A DNA stretch of 64,000 bases from JBAPRR01 sp049281195 (GTDB lineage: Bacteria > Actinomycetota > Acidimicrobiia > Acidimicrobiales > CAVXTF01): the NCBI GenBank assembly GCA_049281195.1, contig JBAPRR010000428.1, forward strand, positions 22,441 through 86,440. Reading direction: 5' to 3'. A model generated the notes under the pieces. That model did no database searches, was not told where the DNA came from, and worked only from the letters and a program-made list of their open reading frames with translations. Positions within the stretch are counted from its first letter, which is position 1, and each line of letters starts with the position of its first letter. This document shows, piece after piece, positions 35,783 through 42,874 of the stretch. The translations under genes and the position numbers were made by a program.

Positions 35783-37212
35783 CGGTCCACCTCCCCCATC
35801 ACAGGATCGACCGACGAGATGGTGGCTATCGCGTCCGCGATCAGACCCTTGTGCATCATGACGGCCGCGCTCTGCAGGTTCACGAAAGATGGCGCACGGA
35901 TGTGCATGCGGTAGGGCTTGGCGGAGCCGTCAGAGACCAGGTAGCAACCGAGCTCGCCCCGCGGCGACTCGATCGCGACATAGACCTCACCTTCTGGAAC
36001 CTTGAATCCTTCGGTGAAGATCTTGAAGTGGTGGATCAATGCCTCCATCGACTGGTCGATGCGTGCGCGTGGCGGCGGCGTGACCTTCTTGTCCTGGACG
36101 CGGTAGTCGCCTGCCGGCATCCGCTCGAGAGCCTGGCGGACGATCTTGATCGACTCGCGGACCTCGTTGAAGCGACAGGCGTAGCGGTCGAAGTTGTCGC
36201 CGTAGGTCCCGACGATCACGTCGAAGTCGACCTGGTCGTAGGCGAGGTAAGGAATTGAGCGACGCAGGTCCCACGCCACACCGGTAGACCGCAGGATCGG
36301 TCCCGTAGCGGACAAGGCGAGAGCCTCTTCAGAAGTGATGGCTCCGACACCTTCCATGCGCTGGCGGAAGATCGGTTGACCTGTGATCAGCTCGTCGTAC
36401 TCATCGAGGCGCGTCTCGACGTTGTCACAGATGACCTTGACGTCGTCTTCCCACCCGTCGGGCAGATCCGCGGCCGTTCCACCGGGACGGATGAAGTTGT
36501 GGTTCATCCGCAGACCGGTCGTCTTCTCGAAGAACGCCAAGATGAGCTCGCGTTCGCGGAACCCGAAGATCATCATCGTGGTCGAGCCGAGGTCCATGCC
36601 GTTCGTGGCGAGCCACATCAGATGCGAGGACATCCGCTGCATCTCGGAAAGAAGCATCCGGATCCAGATCGCTCGCGGCGGCAGCTCGACTCCCAACAGT
36701 GCTTCTGTCGCCATCGAGAACACGAGCTCGTTGTTGAGCGGCGACAGGTAGTCCATGCGGGTGACGTTCGTGCACCCCTGGACATAGGTGAGCTCTTCGC
36801 CGGTCTTCTCCATACCGGTGTGGAGGTAGCCGATTATCGGTTTGGTGCGCAGCACCGTTTCGCCATCGAGCTCGATCATGAGACGCAGCACACCGTGGGT
36901 GGACGGGTGCTGCGGACCCATGTTGATGATCATCGTCTCGTCGTCTGTGACCTCGATGTCGACTTCCGCGTCGGAGCCGCGACCACCTTCGGGGAGGCGG
37001 AGCACCGCGCCGATCTCGCGCCGCAGCTCATCGGGCGGAGTCGCAGAACGCGGCGCTATCTCCTGGGAACCTTCGGCCGTCTCCGCGAGCAGGCGCTCGG
37101 CCCCGGCGTCCTCTGCATCAAGGGCCAGTTCGGCGGCAGTCTCCTCGGAGTCGTCGTCCACGTCGGCATCCGCCTCGCCGGCGCCGTTGTCAATGTCAGA
37201 AGGCGTCGTCAT
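35779..37212 (-). CDS. nuoD: NADH-quinone oxidoreductase subunit D
   Basis: 477 residues. The 49-kDa-subunit core begins near residue 88 (TMIINMGPQHPSTHGVLRL, quinone-site His) and continues with YLHTGMEKTGEELTYVQG, and ends with the VSDGSAKPYRMHIRAPSF region. NuoD forms the quinone-binding site with NuoB. The first 85 residues are an acidic Asp/Glu/Ala-rich extension not needed by the family. The start lies in a 17-bp tandem repeat, not in the usual 4-nt overlap with nuoC. Confidence 0.97.
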   Translation of the reverse strand: MTTPSDIDNGAGEADADVDDDSEETAAELALDAEDAGAERLLAETAEGSQEIAPRSATPPDELRREIGAVLRLPEGGRGSDAEVDIEVTDDETMIINMGPQHPSTHGVLRLMIELDGETVLRTKPIIGYLHTGMEKTGEELTYVQGCTNVTRMDYLSPLNNELVFSMATEALLGVELPPRAIWIRMLLSEMQRMSSHLMWLATNGMDLGSTTMMIFGFRERELILAFFEKTTGLRMNHNFIRPGGTAADLPDGWEDDVKVICDNVETRLDEYDELITGQPIFRQRMEGVGAITSEEALALSATGPILRSTGVAWDLRRSIPYLAYDQVDFDVIVGTYGDNFDRYACRFNEVRESIKIVRQALERMPAGDYRVQDKKVTPPPRARIDQSMEALIHHFKIFTEGFKVPEGEVYVAIESPRGELGCYLVSDGSAKPYRMHIRAPSFVNLQSAAVMMHKGLIADAIATISSVDPVMGEVDR

Positions 37213-37258
37213 CGTGAACCCGCCGTCATCGTGAACCCGCCGTCATCGTGGGCCCGGG
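37208..37258 (-). repeat. 17-bp tandem repeat spanning the nuoC stop and nuoD start
   Basis: GTCATCGTGAACCCGCC occurs exactly at 37208-37224 and 37225-37241, with a third, partial copy from 37242. Each holds an ATGA on the minus strand (ATG at 37246, 37229, 37212). The first overlaps the nuoC stop; each of the first two opens a six-codon ORF (MTAGSR) whose stop overlaps the next ATG. The third ATG is nuoD. Confidence 0.95.
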
Positions 37259-37686
37259 GATTCTTTGAATTGCACCGGAACCCGTCCGACGCTGTAGTCC
37301 TTGCGGAGCGGGAAGCCTTCCCAGTCCTCGGGCATCAGGATGCGGGTGAGATCCGGGTGACCCTCGAAGGTGATCCCCATCATGTCGAAGGCCTCGCGCT
37401 CCATGGCCTCGACCCCGGGGTACAGATCCCACAGAGAGTCGAGTCTGCAATCGTTCTCCGGCACTTGGACGCGAACACGTGACTTCTTCCTCTGCGACAC
37501 CGAAGTCATGACAACTTCGATCTCGAAGCGCTCTGCGTCGACGCCTTCAGGCAACGTACGGCCCGGATGCGTCAGATAGTCGACCGCGACGAGATCCGAC
37601 AGGAGTTCGAATCCTTCGTCGCGCATCCGGCTGACCGCGTCGTGATACTCGCTTCGCGCAACGAACCGAACGTCTACCGAACTCAC
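37243..37686 (-). CDS. nuoC: NADH-quinone oxidoreductase subunit C
   Basis: 147 residues from the GTG at 37686, which overlaps the nuoB stop (GTGA); the longer frame lies inside nuoB. The 30-kDa subunit signature is [46 protein letters not shown], quoted here only by its ends (residues about 87-132). It supports the quinone module with NuoD. It is shorter than many homologues, lacking an N-terminal extension. Confidence 0.95.
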   Translation of the reverse strand: MSSVDVRFVARSEYHDAVSRMRDEGFELLSDLVAVDYLTHPGRTLPEGVDAERFEIEVVMTSVSQRKKSRVRVQVPENDCRLDSLWDLYPGVEAMEREAFDMMGITFEGHPDLTRILMPEDWEGFPLRKDYSVGRVPVQFKESPGPR

Positions 37687-38237
37687 TTGGGGGTGCCCAG
37701 CCGCACGGCGTCGGGAACCTCCGGGACCCAACCGGCCAACTCAGGTGTACCCGTGGCCTTCTCCGGCCTGCGGGTGATCTCGCCCGTACGGATCTTCTCG
37801 TGGAGGGTGAGGATGGCGTGAAGCAACGTCTCGGGGGCGGGAGGACAACCGGGCGCATACACGTCGACCGGCACGATCTGGTCGACGCCCTGGATGATGG
37901 CGTAGTTGTTGAACATGCCGCCGGTGGATGCGCATACGCCCATCGAGATGACCCACTTGGGCTCCATCATCTGGTCGTAGACCTGACGGAGAACGGGGGC
38001 CATCTTCTGAGAGACGCGCCCGGCGACGATCATCAGGTCCGCCTGGCGGGGAGAGGCCCTGAAGACCTCCATCCCGAAGCGGCTGATGTCGTAATCGGCG
38101 GTACCGACGGCCATCATCTCGATGGCGCAACAGGCCAGACCGAAGGTGGCCGGCCACACGCTGTTACGGCGCGCCCATTTGACCAGGTCTTCAAGCCTGC
38201 CGGTCAGAAAGTTGTGGTGGAGATCCTCGAGCCCCAC
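37683..38237 (-). CDS. nuoB: NADH-quinone oxidoreductase subunit B (cluster N2)
   Basis: 184 residues from a GTG with TAGGAG upstream. Cluster N2 ligands are the tandem Cys pair in [11 protein letters not shown], the Cys in [12 protein letters not shown] and the Cys in [12 protein letters not shown]2 hands electrons to quinone. It starts 9 nt after the nuoA stop. Confidence 0.97.
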   Translation of the reverse strand: MGLEDLHHNFLTGRLEDLVKWARRNSVWPATFGLACCAIEMMAVGTADYDISRFGMEVFRASPRQADLMIVAGRVSQKMAPVLRQVYDQMMEPKWVISMGVCASTGGMFNNYAIIQGVDQIVPVDVYAPGCPPAPETLLHAILTLHEKIRTGEITRRPEKATGTPELAGWVPEVPDAVRLGTPK

Positions 38238-38246
38238 TTCCAGCTC

Positions 38247-38702
38247 CTAGGCGGCTTCTTCGGCTTCGGCCTCAGGCCCTACGCGCACCACGGTCGAGCG
38301 CGTCGTACGGGTCTGAGTCGAGCCGGCTGGACGGAGGCGCTTGACCGGTCCCCAGTTCAGGGCACCGTTGCTCACCAGATAAAGGAAGGAGATGAAGACG
38401 GCTCCCGCGAAGACCAGGATCTCGACGAAGCCGAACGAGTGAAGCTGCCGGTAGACGACGGCCCACGGGTAGAGGAAGACGATCTCGATGTCGAAGATGA
38501 TGAAGATCATCGCTATGAGGTAGAAGCGGACTGGAAAACGCTCCGCCGGCTCGCGGTCGGGAACGATGCCGCACTCGTAAGGAGCCAGCTTCGCGTCGGT
38601 CGGCTTTCTCCTGGGACCCAGCGTCACCGAGGCCACCAGCGAGCCGGCCGCGAAAAGGAAGCCCAGCACGACCATTATGAAAACCGGCAGATAAGAGTCC
38701 AT
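38247..38702 (-). CDS. nuoA: NADH-quinone oxidoreductase subunit A
   Basis: 151 residues from the ATG at 38702 (a TTG two codons earlier is possible). Three membrane helices, with the family motif KLAPYECGIVPDREPAERFPVRFYL between the first two and IIFDIEIVFLYPWAV in the second. It begins the nuo operon. The 71-bp gap to the divergent flavoprotein gene must hold both promoters; no Rex-type TGTGANNNNNNTCACA palindrome was recognised there. The polar C-terminal tail of about 35 residues is longer than usual. Confidence 0.94.
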   Translation of the reverse strand: MDSYLPVFIMVVLGFLFAAGSLVASVTLGPRRKPTDAKLAPYECGIVPDREPAERFPVRFYLIAMIFIIFDIEIVFLYPWAVVYRQLHSFGFVEILVFAGAVFISFLYLVSNGALNWGPVKRLRPAGSTQTRTTRSTVVRVGPEAEAEEAA

Positions 38703-38773
38703 GAGCAATTCGGTTCTACCACGGGTGCGTTACCGGGAGCACATTTACCGGCGTCCACCTAGCATCGGTTGTT

Positions 38774-40114
38774 GTGACGTTTGAACCCAACCCCGGAACG
38801 GTCCATGACGTGGTCGTCATCGGAGGCGGTCCATCGGGGTCTTCGTGTGCCTACTGGCTCGCAGATGCCGGCTGGGACGTCGTTTTGGTCGAGAAGAAGA
38901 GGTTCCCGCGAGACAAGACCTGTGGGGACGGCCTCACCCCGCGGGCGGTGCGCCAAATCGAGGACATGGGTCTCGGCGGGGCTATGGCCGGTTCTCACAA
39001 ATATGTGGGCCTCCGCTCTTGTGCATTTGGGAAAACGCTCGAGATGCATTGGCCGGAGCATCCGTCCTTCCCGTCGTACGGATACACGATCACCCGAAGG
39101 AATCTCGACCAACTGGTGGCCGAAAGAGCAGCAAAGGCCGGTGCCCACGTTCTGCAGGGCACAGAGGCAAACGAGGTTCTGCGGGCCGCGCCCGGTAACG
39201 GCCACACGGTCGGCCTCACGGCCCGCGATACGGCTACGGCCGACTCCCGCTCGATTCCCGTGCTGGACGGGGTCCGCGTCTCCGAGGTGGCCTCCAAGGA
39301 GACCGGCGAGATCAAGGCCCGTTACGTCGTGATCGCCGACGGCTCGAATTCCCGCATCGGGAGGTCCCTCGGGACCAGCCGTGACCGCAACCTCCCGCTC
39401 GGGATGGCCTTGCGGGGCTACTACAACTCTCCCCGCCACGACGATCCGTACATCGAGTCCCACCTCGAGATCCGTGACGCCGACGGCGAGCTCGTCCCCG
39501 GCTACGGCTGGATCTTCCCGTTGGGCGACGGACGTGTGAACGTCGGGGTCGGGCTTCTGACGGTCAACGGAAGGTGGAAGGGCGTCAACACGACCCGGCT
39601 GATGGACGCCTTCGTAGCCAGGGCCCCCGGATCATGGGGACTTTCCGAGGCCACGTCATGTGGTCCCCCGACCGGGGGGAAGCTCCCGATGGGCCTGGCG
39701 CTTCGGCCGAGGACGGGACCGAATGCGATCTGCATCGGGGACGCCGCCGGCTCGATCAACCCGTTCAACGGCGAGGGGATCGCCTACGGGTACGAGACCG
39801 GCAGGCTCGCTGCCGCGTGCATCAGCAATGCCCTCGCCGGTCGCAAGACCTCGGTGGGTGAGGATTACGAAAGAAGGCTCCACGAGGCGTACGGCGATTA
39901 CTACAGGGTCGCCCGGGCCTTCGTGAAGCTGATCAGCAATCCTCAGGTGCTCAGGGCCTGCGTGCAGACCGGGATGCACGTTCCGCCGGTGATGAACGGA
40001 TTGCTCAGGATCATGGCCAACCTGATGCGCCCCGACTCGGCGCACCTCCCCGAGATGTCTTATAGAGCCATGGAAGCAGTCGGTCGCCGCCTGCCGGACG
40101 CCTCGGACGACTGA
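38774..40114 (+). CDS. Geranylgeranyl reductase family flavoprotein (possible menaquinone reductase)
   Basis: 446 residues. An N-terminal FAD-binding motif (VVIGGGPSGSSCAYWLADAG), the family motif RFPRDKTCGDGLTPRA and a second FAD segment GDAAGSINPFNGEGIAYGYETGRLAA identify a geranylgeranyl-reductase-type enzyme, which saturates isoprenoid double bonds. In mycobacteria the homologue MenJ reduces one isoprene unit of menaquinone. Its position head-to-head with nuoA fits a role in tailoring the quinone used by complex I, but archaeal-type lipid or chlorophyll side-chain reductases belong to the same family. GTG start. Confidence 0.82.
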   Translation: MTFEPNPGTVHDVVVIGGGPSGSSCAYWLADAGWDVVLVEKKRFPRDKTCGDGLTPRAVRQIEDMGLGGAMAGSHKYVGLRSCAFGKTLEMHWPEHPSFPSYGYTITRRNLDQLVAERAAKAGAHVLQGTEANEVLRAAPGNGHTVGLTARDTATADSRSIPVLDGVRVSEVASKETGEIKARYVVIADGSNSRIGRSLGTSRDRNLPLGMALRGYYNSPRHDDPYIESHLEIRDADGELVPGYGWIFPLGDGRVNVGVGLLTVNGRWKGVNTTRLMDAFVARAPGSWGLSEATSCGPPTGGKLPMGLALRPRTGPNAICIGDAAGSINPFNGEGIAYGYETGRLAAACISNALAGRKTSVGEDYERRLHEAYGDYYRVARAFVKLISNPQVLRACVQTGMHVPPVMNGLLRIMANLMRPDSAHLPEMSYRAMEAVGRRLPDASDD

Positions 40115-40139
40115 GGCCCGAGACCCGAAGGCCGGCCCC

Positions 40140-41303
40140 TCAGACTGAGGCCCGGTTCCCGTCGGAGTGCATGACCTGAATCGCCGGCACAGATCCGTGG
40201 TTGGTACGCCCGCTGTTCGAGTTGTGATTCAGGAAGAAGAAGACCAGCACCAGTTCCGCCAGAAGGATCACGATCACCAGCGCGATCAACGCCACCAGCG
40301 TGTGCAGCATGCGCAGGTCACGCTTGTCGGCACTATCGCTCCCCTCGGTATCGCTTTCCACGCCGGCTACGACGTCGGCCTCGTGATTCTGGTTGACCGC
40401 CACCGGCTTCTTCGCCGGCTCAACGACGGCTTGCTCTTCGACAGCGTCCTCCTCGACAGCGTCCTCTTCGAAAGCCAGCTCAACGACATCGGGCTGTGCG
40501 ACAACGACCGACGCCTGGGAGACAGCCGATCGCGGATCATCAGCATGCTCATTATTTGGAATTTCCCTGGGCGCCGGAGCAGTGGTGGTGCTCTGGACCT
40601 TCGGTGCCGTAGGAGGCTGAACGGATCGGACCGGCTCGCGAGACTCGCGAGGAATGACCGGCTCCCTCGTAGGGGGTGCCTGCTCCCTCGTAGGCGGTGC
40701 CTGTTCCCTCGGAGGCGGCGCCGGCAGCTGAGTCTCCCGCTGCAGTGAAACCGGGCCCGAAGCGCCGTTGGTCGTCGCTCCGACGGCAGAAACCATGGGT
40801 TGCAGTACCGCTTCGGCAGCCGCCATTTGGTGGGTGTCGGCGGGTATCTCCTCTTTCACCGGGACGGTGATCCTCGGGCCGGCATCGGCCATCAAGCTTT
40901 GAGCCACCTCCTCGACCAAGGCCTGATCGGCCTCGGGGGAGCGGCGGAACCGGTTCGACATGGCCGAGAGCTCGGTCTCGACCACCAGGGTCTCGCTAGG
41001 AGGGACCAGGCTGACCGGAAGCAGGAGCTGCAGCGTGCGGCCGTTGGCCAAGCCGATCTCGAGAACCGTCGCCGGCGAGCCGTCTCGCAGCCTGGTCGGC
41101 TGATGACAGCTGAACCTGGTGGTCTGGCTCCACGGGATCGTCCGCTCGGTGACCGTGTTAGCTCCCGCAATCGTCAGGCCGCGCGAGTCGGCCGTCACCG
41201 ACAGCCCGGGGACCTGCCACGGACCTTCGGGGGAGTCGGTCGAGAGCCACACTCCGTCCAGCTCAAGAACCCTCTGACCGGGCCTGCCCGGCATTGTGGT
41301 CAT
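40140..41303 (-). CDS. Membrane protein with unrecognised N-terminal domain shared with its neighbour
   Basis: 387 residues. Residues about 10-115 form a domain I do not recognise: GVWLS, then GLSVTADSRGLTIAG, RTIPWSQTTRFSCHQ and ATVLEIGLANGRTLQLLLP. The next gene upstream encodes the same pattern. A long Pro/Arg/Thr region with REQAPPT repeats (about 190-240) and an acidic EEDAV repeat follow. One membrane helix (about 332-358) and a short outside tail end the protein, so the recognisable domain should be cytoplasmic. It lies 37 nt downstream of its paralogue. Function unknown. Confidence 0.75.
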   Translation of the reverse strand: MTTMPGRPGQRVLELDGVWLSTDSPEGPWQVPGLSVTADSRGLTIAGANTVTERTIPWSQTTRFSCHQPTRLRDGSPATVLEIGLANGRTLQLLLPVSLVPPSETLVVETELSAMSNRFRRSPEADQALVEEVAQSLMADAGPRITVPVKEEIPADTHQMAAAEAVLQPMVSAVGATTNGASGPVSLQRETQLPAPPPREQAPPTREQAPPTREPVIPRESREPVRSVQPPTAPKVQSTTTAPAPREIPNNEHADDPRSAVSQASVVVAQPDVVELAFEEDAVEEDAVEEQAVVEPAKKPVAVNQNHEADVVAGVESDTEGSDSADKRDLRMLHTLVALIALVIVILLAELVLVFFFLNHNSNSGRTNHGSVPAIQVMHSDGNRASV

Positions 41304-41340
41304 TGCTTCACCCGCCCTCTGTGAGGCGCCAGCCGTTTCT

Positions 41341-42855
41341 TCACGACTGAGCCGCCACGCTTTGCTGGACGCCTGCCAACAGGTGTGCCGCCGTGGTCGC
41401 CGGGAAAGGTTGCTGAGACATCGTCTCGAGAGCGGCGATGATGCGACCTCCCCCGACCAGGTTCACGTTCTCGGAGTAGAGCCCTTTACCGATCCCTGCC
41501 GTCTTGTCGAACACCATTCCGATCTGGATCGTCTCGGCCGTGCTCACGGGGTTGCCCGCCGCGACCGACCCCGTACCGGCCGACCCGGCGCCCGTAGACA
41601 CAGTCGACCCGGCGCCCGTAGGCCCAGTCGCCCCGGCGCCGGCACCCGCGGTGACCTTCGGAGGTGTGATGAAGATCGCTCCCACGGTTCCTCCCGAAAG
41701 CGGCCCTCCGACAAGTGCCGGGATCACCGACACCAGGTAGGCGCGGTAACAGGTGGAGAAGACAGGGTCGGCGAGCATCGACAGGTCAGCGGTCTCGTCA
41801 GGAATCGACTGAAGGACGATCGCCGAAGACTCCGCCGAGGTCGAGACGACCGACGGATCCTCGTAGAGCAGCGAGGTCGACTGCGCAGTCATCTCGGGCT
41901 CCACTGACAGTCCGTCCGAAAATCCGAGGACTGCCAGAACCGGATCCACGTCGCCGGCGGTCAGGCTCGTGCATTTGGCGAACGCCGCCGCCGCGGTGAC
42001 GGTCACCGAGCCGGTGGTCCCTACTGCGCTGCTGAGTCCACTGGCCCCGAGCGCCCCGCCCATGGTGCCCGGAACACCCTTCCAGCCGGGTAGGTCCCCC
42101 GGTGTGATGTTCGCCGCCGCGGCGGCAGTGGCGTCCGCGGCGGACGATCCCGAAGATGAGCTCTTGTGCTTCACGAAGTAGTAGCCGGCGCCTCCCACGA
42201 CGATCGCCACCACTACGACCACAGCGGCGATCCGCTTTCCGCCGCGACCGCGCCTGACCTTTTTGGGCTTCACGTACTGACCGCCGGCGTGACTTCCCAG
42301 ACCGGTCAGGGTCCCGCCCGCAGCAGGAGCAAGGGTGTTGACACCGTTTTGCAACCCGTTTCCGCCCGCCGCATCGGTAATCGGCCCACTCGATGGTGCC
42401 TGGACGCCCGGTGGAAGTCCGCCACCTGATGGCGCAGCCTGCACTCCGGGAGGAAGTCCGCCGCCCGATGCCGCTGCCTGAACCGCCGGATCGGGGGAGC
42501 CGATCGGGATCCGCGCCAGGCCGGCAAGATGCGCCTCGAGCATCTCAGCTCCCTGCGGCCCCAGATCGACCGATGGCACCAAGAACCTCAGAGACAGACC
42601 ATCGATGGCGATCTCGACCGAGACCGCGTCGCGTCCATCGGGCAGCTGCGCTGACCGGCGGCAGGCGATCGTTGTCGCCCTGGTCCAGGGGATGGTCCTG
42701 ACCGACGAGGGCTCAGGACCGAGAACCGCGAGCCCGCGTTGGTCAGCCGTCAGGGCGAGACCGCCCACGACCGCCGGACCTCCGGCCGTGGCGCCCGACA
42801 GGTACACCTCGTCGAGATGAACCTGCCCGCCTCCGATCGCCACGGGTGCGGTCAC
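41341..42855 (-). CDS. Membrane protein with the same N-terminal domain and a secreted C-terminal domain
   Basis: 504 residues from a GTG (AAGGTGGG upstream). Residues about 8-105 repeat the pattern of the neighbour: EVYLSG, GLALTADQRGLAVLG, RTIPWTRATTIACRR and AVSVEIAIDGLSLRFLVP. A Gly/Pro repeat (SGGGLPPGVQ twice) leads to one membrane helix (about 208-228). The rest is extracellular: a domain starting DLPGWKGVPG with two Cys (AFAKCTSL, VFSTCYRAY), reminiscent of sensor-type lipoprotein domains, and a Gly/Ala/Thr-rich loop. It begins 19 nt after the propeller gene. Function unknown. Confidence 0.75.
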   Translation of the reverse strand: MTAPVAIGGGQVHLDEVYLSGATAGGPAVVGGLALTADQRGLAVLGPEPSSVRTIPWTRATTIACRRSAQLPDGRDAVSVEIAIDGLSLRFLVPSVDLGPQGAEMLEAHLAGLARIPIGSPDPAVQAAASGGGLPPGVQAAPSGGGLPPGVQAPSSGPITDAAGGNGLQNGVNTLAPAAGGTLTGLGSHAGGQYVKPKKVRRGRGGKRIAAVVVVVAIVVGGAGYYFVKHKSSSSGSSAADATAAAAANITPGDLPGWKGVPGTMGGALGASGLSSAVGTTGSVTVTAAAAFAKCTSLTAGDVDPVLAVLGFSDGLSVEPEMTAQSTSLLYEDPSVVSTSAESSAIVLQSIPDETADLSMLADPVFSTCYRAYLVSVIPALVGGPLSGGTVGAIFITPPKVTAGAGAGATGPTGAGSTVSTGAGSAGTGSVAAGNPVSTAETIQIGMVFDKTAGIGKGLYSENVNLVGGGRIIAALETMSQQPFPATTAAHLLAGVQQSVAAQS

Positions 42856-42874
42856 CTGGTGCCCACCTTGGACA

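Noticed and set aside
36376..37482. Long plus-strand open frame (about 368 codons) opposite nuoD and nuoC
   Set aside because: It is antisense to clearly conserved nuo genes; such long antisense frames are expected in high-GC DNA and the translation shows no domain.
40115..40160. Possible terminator hairpin between the flavoprotein gene and the 40140 gene (CCTCAG-A-CTGAGG)
   Set aside because: The loop is a single base and the extended stem is bulged; it also lies partly in coding sequence, so support is too weak.
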